Assembly: GCA_030652475.1 (NCBI GenBank)
Contig: JAUSAO010000090.1
Location: 1 to 33,647, forward strand
From: Gallionella sp.
Lineage (GTDB): Bacteria; Pseudomonadota; Gammaproteobacteria; Burkholderiales; Gallionellaceae
Reading direction: 5' to 3'
DNA: 33,647 nt
The notes beneath the pieces were generated by a model, which worked only from the letters and a program-made list of their open reading frames with translations, did no database searches and had not been told where the DNA came from. A program made the translations under genes and the position numbers. Below, in pieces: positions 7,587-16,420 of this stretch; position 1 is the first letter of the stretch, and each line of letters starts with the position of its first letter.

Positions 7587-9450
7587 GGCTGCGCTCCAGG
7601 TGTGCGCCGGTATCGTCGCGTCCCGTCATCTGGCGCGCCTGCGACAAGGCGCGATCAAGATCGAATGCCGGGACGAAATCTTTTTGTGCCAGTCGTTTGT
7701 CGTAGGCGGGACGGAACTTGGCGATGGTATCCAGCACCGGGTTACAGGCCGAATGTCCCAACCCGCAATGGCTGGTGGACTGTAACAAGGCATTGAGTTT
7801 TTTAATTTCGGCAAAGTCATAGGGCGAACCGTGGCCCTCTGCCAGTTTGTCCATCATGTTGGATAACAAGGAGGTGCCGACCCGGCACGGCGTACAAAAA
7901 CCGCAGCTCTCATGCGCGAAAAAATGCACGAAGTTGCGTGCCACTTCAAACATGTCGCGGCTTTGATCGAACACCATGAAGGCACCCGCAGTCGGTATAT
8001 CGTCAAAAGCGATGCGTCTGTTGAATTCATCCGCTGCGATGCAGACGCCCGACGCGCCGCTGACCTGTACCGCCTGGGTATCATGCGCGCCACAATCGGC
8101 CAGCACCTGGGCAACCGTTACGCCAAACGGGTACTCGTATAGCCCCGGGCGCTCACAATCGCCCGATACCGAGAGTATCTTGGTGCCGTGGGAAGTGTCC
8201 GTGCCGATGCCGGCATACCAGGCTCCGCCGTGCAGTGCGATCAGGCTGGCCGCCGCAAAGGTCTCGACGTTGTTTACCACCGTCGGCTGGTCGAGATAAC
8301 CGTGCGTCACCGGAAAAGGCGGGCGATTGCGCGGCGTGCCGCGTTTACCTTCCAGCGATTCGATCAGCGCGGATTCTTCGCCACAGATATAGGCGCCTGC
8401 GCCGAGATGGATTTCTATGTCGAAGTTGAAACCGGCATGACCCAGTATGTTATTGCCCAGCAGATTCTGCTGGCGCCGGTGTTGCAGCACGGCCTGCAAA
8501 TGTTCCAGCAGATAACGATATTCTCCGCGCAGGTAGAGAAAGCCGCGATCTGCGCCTATGATACGGGCGCACAGCGTCATACCCTCAAACACCATGTCGG
8601 CATACCCGTTTAGCAGCACACGGTCCTTGAATGTGCCCGGCTCGCCTTCGTCGGCGTTGCACACCACGTAGTGTTGCTCGCCCCGTGCGTCACGACAGAA
8701 TTCCCATTTTAAGCCGGTAGAAAACCCCGCTCCGCCACGCCCACGCAGAGCGGATATCCTGATTTCATGTAAGGTTGCACGGGTTCCGCGCTGCAACAGG
8801 GCAGCCAGTGCCGATCCGGGCTTGGTGTGGCTATCAAGTAAAATATCGCGGCGGCGGATGTTATCTTCTATGGCGAAAAACATGGCAGGCCAGGCGGATA
8901 CCGGTACGCGTTCGCGTATTAATTCACAAATGGCGTTCACGCGCTCCCGGGTAAGACGGTTGATGGCGATGTTGTTCACCAGCAGCGCGGGGCCTTGATC
9001 GCACAGGCCGGTACAGGATGTGGTGTTAATGCTGAGCAACCCGTCTTCGGAAACCTTGCCGGGCTCTACCCACAACTGGCTGCACATGCTCTGCATCAGA
9101 TCCATGTTGCCCAGCATGCGGTCGGTAATGTTGTCGGAAAACAGCACGCGATATTCGCCGTTGGCTTGCAGATGGAGAAAGGAATAGAAACCGGATACGC
9201 CTTCGATCTTCGAGCGCGGCAGCTTTAGTTGCTCGCTCAGGTGATCGATGGCATCGGAATGGATATAGCCGTAATGGTCTTGCGCCGCGATGAGAATTTG
9301 TAGCAGGTCGTTGGCGTTGTGCCGGTGACGACCGAGTATCGGATCAAGATATTCTGCATGCGTGTCGATTGGACTGGCCATGAGCAGGCTTTCGATGGTT
9401 GCAAATTGGAAAAAACGGTTTTTCTGCTGTGCGGGCGATTCTACGCCCAT
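7573..9450 (-). CDS. hoxF: HoxF, NAD(H)/FMN-binding diaphorase subunit with fused HoxE-like N-terminus
   Basis: This 625-residue protein joins a thioredoxin-like [2Fe-2S] domain (residues ~40-185, ligands around Cys123, Cys146 and Cys150) to a NuoF-like domain. The latter has the FMN/NADH motif GRGGAGF (237-243), CNADEGEPGTFKDR, and [4Fe-4S] ligands ESCGFCTPC (Cys516, 519, 522) with Cys562. It oxidises or reduces NAD(H) for the HoxYH module. The fused arrangement is that of Ralstonia-type soluble hydrogenase, where no separate hoxE exists. Start is uncertain: ATG at 9450 gives 625 residues, the ATG at 9381 (MASPIDTHAEY) gives 602, and neither has a strong ribosome binding site. First gene of the hox operon. 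Confidence 0.96.
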   Translation of the reverse strand: MGVESPAQQKNRFFQFATIESLLMASPIDTHAEYLDPILGRHRHNANDLLQILIAAQDHYGYIHSDAIDHLSEQLKLPRSKIEGVSGFYSFLHLQANGEYRVLFSDNITDRMLGNMDLMQSMCSQLWVEPGKVSEDGLLSINTTSCTGLCDQGPALLVNNIAINRLTRERVNAICELIRERVPVSAWPAMFFAIEDNIRRRDILLDSHTKPGSALAALLQRGTRATLHEIRISALRGRGGAGFSTGLKWEFCRDARGEQHYVVCNADEGEPGTFKDRVLLNGYADMVFEGMTLCARIIGADRGFLYLRGEYRYLLEHLQAVLQHRRQQNLLGNNILGHAGFNFDIEIHLGAGAYICGEESALIESLEGKRGTPRNRPPFPVTHGYLDQPTVVNNVETFAAASLIALHGGAWYAGIGTDTSHGTKILSVSGDCERPGLYEYPFGVTVAQVLADCGAHDTQAVQVSGASGVCIAADEFNRRIAFDDIPTAGAFMVFDQSRDMFEVARNFVHFFAHESCGFCTPCRVGTSLLSNMMDKLAEGHGSPYDFAEIKKLNALLQSTSHCGLGHSACNPVLDTIAKFRPAYDKRLAQKDFVPAFDLDRALSQARQMTGRDDTGAHLERSHESE

Positions 9451-9460
9451 GAAAACTGAT

Positions 9461-9489
9461 TTGATAGTCAGGTTTGATCGTCATACAAT
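9461..9489 (+). promoter_or_regulatory. sigma-70 type promoter for hupE-hypABF
   Basis: TTGATA (9461-9466), a 17-base spacer and TACAAT (9484-9489) each match the consensus at 5 of 6 positions. Predicted transcription starts near 9496, about 45 bases before the hupE ATG. It sits in the 91-base divergent gap, so its -35 is close to the hoxF start. No equally good promoter was found for hoxF. Confidence 0.6.
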
Positions 9490-9541
9490 CGCAACCCGGA
9501 TGCATTAGGCTGTTCGCTTTGCGCAAGTTTAAGGAACTGAC

Positions 9542-10153
9542 ATGACAGCTTTGTTGCGTTATCGATTGATTTTCAGCTTGTTTTCGTTTCTTCTCGTTTT
9601 TGTGCCGGATATTGCCTACGCTCATGTCGGCATGGGGGTGGAGAGCTGGGCGCATGGCATGCTTCATCCTGTTGCAGGACTGGATCACCTGTGCGCCATG
9701 GTTGCTGTCGGTTTGTGGGCGGCGCAGATGGGCGGGCGCGCGCTGTGGTTGGCTCCGCTTGCCTTTGTGGGTGTGATGGCATTGGGCGGGTTGCCGGGCA
9801 TGGCCGCGATTGCGCTGCCCCCCATTGTTGAAGGCGGGATCGAGGGCGGCATACTGATGTCGCTGCTGGTGCTGGGTGTGTTGATTGCCGCTGCAATACG
9901 CCTGCCGCTGACCGTCAGCTTGGTGCTGGTCGGATTTTTCGCGCTGTTTCACGGCTATGCGCATGGTGCCGAGATGCCGCGCAGTGTGTCCGGTCTGAGT
10001 TATGCGCTGGGCTTTATGCTGTCCACCGCCGCGTTGCATGGCATCGGCATCGGCATGGCAACGCTGCTTGCCAAAACCGGTCGTCCGCGCTGGTTGCGTC
10101 TGGCGGGCGCGTCTGTCGCCCTGTTCGGCGGGGCGCTGTTTTTCGTCGGCTGA
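9542..10153 (+). CDS. hupE: HupE/UreJ family nickel transporter
   Basis: This 203-residue, very hydrophobic protein has a signal peptide ending at AYA (25-27), so the mature chain begins with His28. Several membrane segments follow. The family's histidine signature HPVAGLDHL (42-50) and a second HGYAHG motif are present. HupE proteins move nickel across the envelope for hydrogenase or urease maturation. AAGGAA precedes the ATG at an ideal distance. The gene ends one base before hypA and leads the hyp operon, supporting a nickel-supply role. Confidence 0.92.
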   Translation: MTALLRYRLIFSLFSFLLVFVPDIAYAHVGMGVESWAHGMLHPVAGLDHLCAMVAVGLWAAQMGGRALWLAPLAFVGVMALGGLPGMAAIALPPIVEGGIEGGILMSLLVLGVLIAAAIRLPLTVSLVLVGFFALFHGYAHGAEMPRSVSGLSYALGFMLSTAALHGIGIGMATLLAKTGRPRWLRLAGASVALFGGALFFVG

Positions 10154-10154
10154 C

Positions 10155-10496
10155 ATGCACGAAATGTCGCTGGCGGAGAATGTGCTGCAAATCATCGAGG
10201 AATCGGCGCGCTCACAAAATTTCCGGCGCGTGCGCGGTGTGGTGCTGGAAATAGGGCAACTGTCCGCTGTCGAACCCGACGCGATGCGTTTCTGTTTTGA
10301 TTCAGTGATGCGCGGCACGCTGGCCGAGGGCGCCGTGTTGCAAATCATCGAGACCCCCGGCGCGGGTCGTTGTCTGGCATGCGGCGCGACCGTGGCAATG
10401 CAGGAGCAATACGGATTGTGTCCATCCTGCGGCAGCCCGCGCTTGCAGATCACGGCGGGAAACCAGATGCGCGTAAAAGATTTGTCTGTGGAATAA
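10155..10496 (+). CDS. hypA: HypA, nickel metallochaperone
   Basis: This 113-residue protein starts with MHE, where His2 is the nickel-binding residue of HypA. It has the zinc site CLAC (Cys73, Cys76) and CPSC (Cys89, Cys92). HypA delivers nickel to the hydrogenase large subunit together with HypB. It starts one base after the hupE stop, with MHEMSL as the family's N-terminus. A longer upstream extension of the frame lies inside hupE and is rejected. Confidence 0.96.
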   Translation: MHEMSLAENVLQIIEESARSQNFRRVRGVVLEIGQLSAVEPDAMRFCFDSVMRGTLAEGAVLQIIETPGAGRCLACGATVAMQEQYGLCPSCGSPRLQITAGNQMRVKDLSVE

Positions 10497-10525
10497 TTAA
10501 ATAAAATCAATAAGTTGGAGTGGTT

Positions 10526-11356
10526 ATGTGCGGTACTTGTGGTTGTGGCGGTCGTGATGTGCTGATCGGGGGCAAACGCCCTGTGCGTGGCAGCGGAGTT
10601 CTGTCTTTCCGCAAGCCTGCGCCAGCCGGGGTGGAAACCGGACACGACCAGGAATCAACTGCGCAGTTACGCATCATTCAGGTCGAACGCGATCTGCTCG
10701 CCAAAAACAATGAGTATGCCAATGCCAACCGCTGCCAGTTGGCCGGGCAGGGCATATTTGCACTCAATCTGGTGTCCAGCCCCGGTTCCGGCAAGACCAC
10801 GCTGCTGGTCAAAACCATCACTGAACTGAATGGCGCGCTGCCGCTGGCGGTGATCGAAGGTGACCAGCAGACCGAAAACGATGCCGCACGTATTCGTGCC
10901 GCCGGTGCGCCGGCGCTGCAAATCAACACCGGCAAGGGCTGCCATCTGGATGCCCGGATGATCGCTCAGGCCATGCAACGTATGGATTTACAGGAGGACA
11001 GTCTGCTGCTGATCGAAAACGTCGGCAATCTGGTGTGTCCGGCCGGTTTTGATCTGGGTGAGGCGCATAAGGTGGTAATTCTGTCGGTGACCGAAGGCGA
11101 AGACAAACCGCTCAAATATCCCGACATGTTCCGCGCCGCCGACCTGATGCTGCTCAACAAATGCGATCTGCTGCCCTACCTGGAGTTTGATGCCGGGCTT
11201 GCTGTCGAATACGCGCAGCGCATCAATCCCGATCTGCGGGTGATCCGTATCTCGGCCAAGAGCGGCGAGGGTATGGCGGAGTGGCTGGACTGGATACGGG
11301 CGGGCTGCACGAAGACGGCGCAAGGCAGACAACGCCTCGCGCAAACCCTTGAGTAA
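10526..11356 (+). CDS. hypB: HypB, GTPase for nickel insertion
   Basis: This 276-residue protein starts MCGTCGCGG, where Cys2, Cys5 and Cys7 form the high-affinity N-terminal nickel site. The G-domain has Walker [10 protein letters not shown] (84-92), metal residues Cys139, His140 and Cys171, and NKCD (211-214). HypB hydrolyses GTP while nickel moves to HoxH. The histidine-rich store found in many HypB proteins is absent. The ATG at 10526 is preferred over the GTG at 10520 because of the conserved MCGTCGC start. GGAG precedes it. The 3' end overlaps hypF by 8 bases. Confidence 0.96.
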   Translation: MCGTCGCGGRDVLIGGKRPVRGSGVLSFRKPAPAGVETGHDQESTAQLRIIQVERDLLAKNNEYANANRCQLAGQGIFALNLVSSPGSGKTTLLVKTITELNGALPLAVIEGDQQTENDAARIRAAGAPALQINTGKGCHLDARMIAQAMQRMDLQEDSLLLIENVGNLVCPAGFDLGEAHKVVILSVTEGEDKPLKYPDMFRAADLMLLNKCDLLPYLEFDAGLAVEYAQRINPDLRVIRISAKSGEGMAEWLDWIRAGCTKTAQGRQRLAQTLE

Positions 11357-12431
11357 TCTGGTTTTATTACCCTTTTCCGGGCCGCCGGTGCTGGCTTGCG
11401 GCGCCTGGCTGAAGAACACGGTCTGCGTCTCGCAAGGCGATCAAGCGCATGTCTCGGAGTTGATCGGCGATCTGGGCACTGTCGAAGCGTGCAGCCTGTT
11501 GGAAACGACGGTGGCTGAGATGTGCGAGAGTGTGCAGCCCGCAATCGTCGCACACGACCTGCACCCCGATTTTTACAGTACGCAGTTTGCGCTCTCCTAT
11601 GCCGGGAAACATGGTTTGCCGACGCTCGCAGTGCAGCATCATCATGCCCATATTGCCGCGATCTGTGCAGAACATGGCCTTGCTGCACCCGTGCTGGGGC
11701 TGGCGCTGGACGGGGTGGGGCTGGGCACGGACGGTACGGCGTGGGGCGGCGAGTTGTTGCGCGTTGCCGGGGCAGATTTTCAGCGCCTTGGGTATCTGAG
11801 TCAGATAGCCATGCCGGGCGGCGACCGTGCCGCAACAGAGCCGTGGCGCATGGCGGCGGCGGTGCTGTTTCAGCTGGGGCGGGCTGACGAGATTGAGGCG
11901 CGTTTTTCGAATCAGCCGGGTGCGGCGACGGTGGTGGCGATGCTGCACCGTGGCCTGAATTGCCCGATGACTAGCAGCATGGGCAGACTGTTCGATGCCG
12001 CCGCCGGACTGCTGGGCGTGAATGAAATTCAGGCCTTTGAAGCCGAGGCCGCGATTTTGCTGCAAACACTGGCGCAGCATCATGGACGGGTTGACCCGAT
12101 GAACGCGGGTTACCGCATTACGCAAAACAACACGCTGGATTTTTTGCCGTTGCTCTCCATGCTGGCTGATTGCCGCGATGCCGCTTTCGGCGCGGCGCTG
12201 TTTCACGCCACGCTCGCTGTCGGGCTTGCCGAATGGGCACAACGTGCCGCCGATGAACATCACATCAACCACATCGCGCTGGGCGGCGGCTGCTTTTACA
12301 ACGAAATTTTATTGCGCAGCCTGTCGGATAAACTTGCCTCACAAGGGCTACAGGTACTGACCTCGCAACAACCCGGCGACAGCTTGATTTCACTTGGTCA
12401 GGCCTGGGTTGGAATGCAATCCATGCTCTGA
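11349..12431 (+). CDS. hypF: HypF, short form: Kae1-like carbamoyltransferase part only
   Basis: This 360-residue protein corresponds to the C-terminal half of ordinary (~750-residue) HypF. The Kae1-like metal site [10 protein letters not shown] is at 95-104, with DGTAWGGE and GGGCFYNE further on. The N-terminal acylphosphatase, zinc-finger and YrdC-like domains are missing, and the start sits within the end of hypB, so the gene was not simply cut there recently. A comparable short HypF1 is known from Ralstonia eutropha in hypA1B1F1, so this form may function, perhaps with a full HypF elsewhere. HypF makes the carbamoyl group that HypE turns into cyanide. The last residues (GMQSML) differ from those in the partial second copy at 24618. 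Confidence 0.9.
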   Translation: MSNLVLLPFSGPPVLACGAWLKNTVCVSQGDQAHVSELIGDLGTVEACSLLETTVAEMCESVQPAIVAHDLHPDFYSTQFALSYAGKHGLPTLAVQHHHAHIAAICAEHGLAAPVLGLALDGVGLGTDGTAWGGELLRVAGADFQRLGYLSQIAMPGGDRAATEPWRMAAAVLFQLGRADEIEARFSNQPGAATVVAMLHRGLNCPMTSSMGRLFDAAAGLLGVNEIQAFEAEAAILLQTLAQHHGRVDPMNAGYRITQNNTLDFLPLLSMLADCRDAAFGAALFHATLAVGLAEWAQRAADEHHINHIALGGGCFYNEILLRSLSDKLASQGLQVLTSQQPGDSLISLGQAWVGMQSML

Positions 12432-12445
12432 TTAAAACTGGTAAA

Positions 12446-12475
12446 CCCACGGCTATGCCGGGGGACTCTCAGAGT
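12446..12475 (+). terminator. hairpin after hypF, possible weak terminator
   Basis: CCCACGGC-TAT-GCCGGGGG forms a stem with one mismatch, 15 bases after the hypF stop, followed by ACTCTCAGAGT. There is no T-run, so rho-independent termination is doubtful. Confidence 0.3.
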
Positions 12476-12540
12476 TTGACTGATGCGGAAATCAAAGTCA
12501 CTTGCTGGTTACAATTGCAATTCCCTCCCCTTTCACGCCA

Positions 12541-12590
12541 GTGCGAGCAGCTTTGCTGCCGCACTCGGCGGGGATGCCCCTTCGCTCAAA
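12541..12590. repeat. hairpin element related to the hoxU 3' end
   Basis: GTGCG-AGCAGC and GCTGC-CGCAC form a stem of about ten pairs (12541-12564), followed by GGATGCCCCTTCGC. Block order and partial identity match 6844-6890. Confidence 0.4.
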
Positions 12591-12649
12591 ACAAGAAGCG
12601 CATGGCGCGACTATGTTTTTAGGGGAAGACCCTTGCGATTTTGCGGGTA

Positions 12650-12750
12650 CAAGGGGAGGGGGAAAGGCAGGTGCAGTGGCATACTCTCCCCCCTTCAAGG
12701 GGGGAGTTGGAGGGGGGGTGGGGAAAGAATTTCCCAATGGATAATTTGGC
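12650..12750 (+). repeat. BIME-like palindromic repeat, copy 2
   Basis: It contains GGGGAGGGGGAAAGGCAGG, then GCAGTGGCATACTCTCC, the core CCCCTTCAAGGGG, and ends TTTCCCAATGGATAATTTGG. It is nearly identical to, and in the same orientation as, the copy at 25674-25830, but lacks that copy's left arm. With it, this copy brackets the accessory segment. Confidence 0.8.
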
Positions 12751-12785
12751 TTTAATCAACATGCACGCCTAAATCTAAGTGACAC

Positions 12786-12814
12786 TTGACAATGACAGTT
12801 TAGCTGTCCATGAT
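12786..12814 (+). promoter_or_regulatory. candidate MerR-type promoter/operator
   Basis: A consensus TTGACA (12786-12791) is followed after 17 bases by CATGAT (12809-12814). The spacer holds the inverted repeat GACAG-N5-CTGTC (12794-12808). An inverted repeat between -35 and -10 is the usual layout of MerR-family operators. It lies directly upstream of the merR-like gene, so autoregulation is plausible. The -10 is weak and would make the message almost leaderless. Confidence 0.4.
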
Positions 12815-12821
12815 GCGTGTT

Positions 12822-13259
12822 ATGAACGATACATCCACATCCAGCTACTCCATCGACGAACTGGCGACATTGACCGAGTTGCCTCGTCGCACCGTGCGTT
12901 ATTACATTCAGCAGGGCTTGGTTGACCGTCCTGTGGGTGAAAAACGCTCTGCCTATTACACAACAGCTCATTTGGAACAATTGCTGACCATCCGTAAATG
13001 GCAACAGGCAGGGCTATCCTTGGATCGCATCCGAGAAATCCTCGCCAGTGGAAAGGGCGTCGTGTTGCCGCCGCCGCGTCCGCGTGGCGCAGGCACCGTC
13101 GAGGTGTGGAGCCATCTTGTGGTTAGCGACGGACTGGAAATTACATTGGAACCCTCGCGCGCAGGACTCAGCCCCGAACAGGTGCGGAATTTCTTCCGTT
13201 CCGTTACCGCACTTTATGAACAACTCAAACAGGAAGCCCAGGATTATGACAACGAATAA
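12822..13259 (+). CDS. MerR-family transcriptional regulator
   Basis: The protein has a MerR winged helix-turn-helix: YSIDELATLTELPRRTVRYY with the RYY..GL wing region, then an R-x-Y-x2 segment and a short helix. About 145 residues follow from the ATG at 12822; ATGs at 12810 and 12813 are alternatives. The C-terminal half (about 80-145) lacks the cysteines of metal-sensing MerR proteins, so the effector is unknown. It overlaps the VIT/VWA gene by 14 bases and precedes a SprT-like gene. It is therefore probably the local regulator of this three-gene unit. Confidence 0.85.
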   Translation: MNDTSTSSYSIDELATLTELPRRTVRYYIQQGLVDRPVGEKRSAYYTTAHLEQLLTIRKWQQAGLSLDRIREILASGKGVVLPPPRPRGAGTVEVWSHLVVSDGLEITLEPSRAGLSPEQVRNFFRSVTALYEQLKQEAQDYDNE

Positions 13260-15561
13260 CCCAAATTTCGCGATCCTCAATGGCCCTGCCGGTAAGGAAG
13301 AAAATCCTGCCATCCTCAAGGATAAAAACGGTAATGACGTTGCGTTAGAGGGCGTGAAAGTGCGTGGTAGCTTGCAGGGATTAATGGCGTAAGTCGAGGT
13401 AGAGCAGGCTTATACCAACCCGCAGAACACCAATATTGAGACTATCTATACCTTTCCCTTGCCGATGGATGCCACACTGCTCGGGTTTGAAGTTGAAATT
13501 GACGGCAAAAAGTTGCTGGGCAGTGTTGTCGAAAAGAGACAGGCTGAACGGCGCTATGAAGATGCCATCACCGATGGCGATAGCGCCATCATGCTCGAAG
13601 AAGTGGGGCCCGGACTATATACGGTTAGTGTCGGTAACCTGATGGCGGGTGAGTCGGCAGTCATCCGCTATCGCTATGCCTTGCTGCTTTCATGGCAGGG
13701 AGATCAACTGCGATTCATGTTGCCCACCACGATTGCACCTCGTTACGGAGATCCAGAGGCCGCCGGATTTCAACCTCATCAAGTGCCGACAGCTTCACTG
13801 CTCGTTGATTATCCACTGGATATTGCTATATCGGTCGAGGGTGAACTCGCCCATGCGATTTTGTCGAGTCCGAGCCATGCGATTGCATTCGAGCGATTCG
13901 ACAGTAGTGTCGTGGTACAGCTAAATCGCAAGGCTTATCTCGATCGCGACTTTATCCTGATCCTTCAGTCGGAAACAGCTCAGTCATCCTGTGTACTGAC
14001 AGCAGATCGTGAAGGATACGTGGCGCTGGCTTCGCTGCGGATACCTCAGCTCAAAAATGCCACTCAGCTCCCGTTGGCGTTGAAGGTGGCTATCGATTGT
14101 TCCGGCTCCATGGCCGGTAGCAGCATTAACCAGGCACGCAAGGCTGCCCTGGAGATATTGAATCTGCTGCGACCTCATGACTATTTCAACATCACGCTTT
14201 TTGGAGACAGGCAGTCACATCTATTCCCGACGCTGGTTTCGGCGAGTGTGCAGAATATAACGGCAGCATCTGACAAGCTGGCAAGGCTTGATGCCGATAT
14301 GGGCGGTACTGAAATGGAGAATGCGCTGAAAGCCGTTTTTGCCATGCGCGGCGTCAAAGAAAACTCTACGGTGCTTCTGATTACTGATGGCGAAATTTAT
14401 GAGCATGAAAAACTTGTTGATCGTGCACGGGAATCCGCTCACTGCGTGTTTACGGTGGGCGTCGGTAATGCGGTGAATGAAGTTTTTCTGCATGCCCTGG
14501 CGGATGCCACGGGGGGTGCCTGTGAACTGGTCAGCCCCCAGGAGGGGATGGCCGAACGCGTGGTGATGCAATTTCACCGCATGCGTCAACCCAAACTCGG
14601 GGCGTTGTGTGTCGAATGGCCGGGCATGCCGAAGTGGCAAACTCCGTTGCCAAAAGCCGTTTTCGCGGGAGATACCGTGCAAGTATTCGCGGGTTTTTTG
14701 CAGCCGGTTAAGGGCGAGGTATCACTGGCCATTGTTGGCTCGAACAGCGTTATTTCTCCGATAGTTTCAATTCATAATGCCGAACTTCCTCGTGTGGCCG
14801 CAGCGCAACGATTGAGATTGGCAAGCGAAACTGAGGAGCTGAAACTGGCGCTTGATTATCAGCTGCTGTCCAAACGGACCAACTATCTGGTGATTGCGGA
14901 GCGTGCCGACAAAACTGATGATCTGCCTGAATTGCATCATGTCCCTCAAATGTTGGCAGCTGGATGGGGTGGTGTCGGAGACAGTTCAATGCTGCACGCT
15001 GCCCGATCTACAGTCAATTATTGTGAGCTGGACGGTCCCACCCTAATGAGAAGCGCTAGACGTGCCGCTGTTGATACAACAGGTAAGTCAGGTGTTGACA
15101 CCTACGATATACCCAGTTTCTTGCGTAAGCAGGAGAATAGTACAGGCCCTGAAAACTCCGTCATGGCAACTATAAAATCCAACTTTGCCAAATCAACACT
15201 GTCTGGCCCAGCAAAATTTATTTCAAACTTTGCAAACCATTACTCTTCTTTCCTGGGGCTGACCGAGTTGCCGAACTCCATTGCAGAATTGGTGGCAATT
15301 GAGATTGATGAAGAGATGGCATGCGCCTTGCGGGTGATGGTGGCTTCGGGGTATGACGAAGCCGAGGTGATTGCCGCCTTTATCTATGCGCTCTCAGAAT
15401 CGACGATCGGCAATAAATTCAGTCGCTCATTTAAGCGCACCATTCTCAAACACTGGAAAAACGTGGTCAAAAATCATGACATCGATGCTGAAATGAAAGA
15501 GGCGTTGGCAATGGTTACTTTGGAGTCGTGGAACTGGCAGTTTCAGACTGCGGAAGGCTAA
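13246..15561 (+). pseudogene. VIT + von Willebrand factor A domain protein, interrupted by one in-frame TAA
   Basis: Reading from the ATG at 13246 (MTTNNPNFAIL), the frame meets a single TAA at 13390-13392. It then stays open in the same frame to 15561, making a 771-codon gene. The VIT domain (about residues 25-160) spans the stop. The VWA domain follows with an intact MIDAS motif DCSGS at 284-288 and ITDGE later. The C-terminal ~200 residues are not recognised. VIT/VWA proteins bind partners through metal-dependent adhesion. No frameshift is present and the 700 codons after the stop show no decay. The options are a recent C-to-T change in a CAA codon, read-through, a sequencing error, or reinitiation (ATG at 13459, without an evident ribosome binding site). 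It overlaps the merR gene and is followed 2 bases later by the sprT-like gene. Confidence 0.8.
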
Positions 15562-15563
15562 AG

Positions 15564-16322
15564 ATGAATATTGCGAGTACGCCAACCAGCGTTTTTTATG
15601 CGGCACTCCAGTCCGCCTACGACCACTTCAATATCGAGCTGTTCGGCGGCAAACTTCCGCACTGCCTGATTACCTTGCGCTCGGCCAGCAGGGTATATGG
15701 TTATTACCACGCAGGGCGATTCGTCTCACCTGCCGGTGAACAGATTGATGAAATTGGCTTGCATCCAGGATTTTTCACCCTGCGGCCGATCGAATCGGTG
15801 TTGTCGACGCTGGTTCACGAAATGATCCACCACTGGCAGGAACACTTCGGCACACCAACGCAGACCAATGCGCATAACCAGGAATGGGCAAAAAAGATGG
15901 AATCCTTGGGCTTGATGCCATCCGGCACGGGACTACCCGGTGGCAAAAAAACGGGGCGTTCGGTGAGCCACCACATCATTCCCGATGGCGTATTCCTGAT
16001 TGCCTGTCAAAAACTGGTGGCAAGCGGATTTGCCATTCCCTGGCTGGACAGACATTTGCCAGCAGAACCGGAAAGTCAGACGATCGTGGCGCAGGTATTG
16101 AAAGAGGCGGGTATTGAATATCAGGCATCCCCCGCACCGATTGCGCAGTTACCGGAAGAAATCCAAGGCAAGACGGCAGTTTATCGACCCGCACCGAAGA
16201 AAGCGCCAACACGGGAAAAGCTGATTTGCCCGCAGTGCGCCAGCAAGGCTTGGGTAAGCCCGGAAACCAAAATAATCTGCGGGGTTTGCAATGTGGCGAT
16301 GCAAGGCGCTGGATCAAAATAG
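15564..16322 (+). CDS. SprT-like zinc metalloprotein
   Basis: This 252-residue protein has the SprT-like (Spartan-type) metal site HEMIHHW (His85, Glu86, His89), with a likely third ligand His106 in AHNQEW. A C-terminal zinc ribbon follows (Cys222, Cys225, Cys239, Cys242). Between them is a ~70-residue spacer rich in Pro and Ala. SprT-like domains are predicted metalloproteases, and the eukaryotic member Spartan cuts DNA-protein crosslinks. The bacterial role is unclear. GGAAGG precedes the ATG, two bases after the VIT/VWA stop, so the two are one operon. A decayed copy of its 3' part lies at 24727-24800. Confidence 0.85.
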   Translation: MNIASTPTSVFYAALQSAYDHFNIELFGGKLPHCLITLRSASRVYGYYHAGRFVSPAGEQIDEIGLHPGFFTLRPIESVLSTLVHEMIHHWQEHFGTPTQTNAHNQEWAKKMESLGLMPSGTGLPGGKKTGRSVSHHIIPDGVFLIACQKLVASGFAIPWLDRHLPAEPESQTIVAQVLKEAGIEYQASPAPIAQLPEEIQGKTAVYRPAPKKAPTREKLICPQCASKAWVSPETKIICGVCNVAMQGAGSK

Positions 16323-16420
16323 GCGATCAGTAATGAGTATTCACCGTACTTGTCAATGTAACAGCAAACCGGCTTAGCCTTCGTGTTAGCATCGTATGAA
16401 ACCAATGGCAGGTGCCAAAT

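Larger units (their letters stand above)
12432..12809. other. 378-base intergenic stretch after hypF
   Basis: No gene is supported here. In order it holds a hairpin right after hypF (12446-12464) followed by the palindrome ACTCTCAGAGT, a second hairpin (12541-12564), the GC-rich BIME-like repeat copy 2 (12650-12750) and a promoter-like sequence before the merR gene. Short open frames across it are repeat-derived. Confidence 0.65.

Noticed and set aside
9344-10645. 433-codon open frame on the - strand across hupE and hypA
   Set aside because: Antisense to well-supported hupE, hypA and part of hoxF; low-complexity composition and no family motif.
11367-12272. 301-codon open frame on the - strand opposite hypF
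   Set aside because: Shadow of the GC-rich hypF codons; no recognisable domain.
12446-12475. Strong rho-independent terminator after hypF
   Set aside because: A stem is present but no T-run follows; kept only as a low-confidence hairpin.
12483-12755. Short overlapping frames on both strands between hypF and merR
   Set aside because: They run through hairpins and the palindromic repeat; the same kind of peptide appears in the copy at 25665-25925, showing repeat origin.
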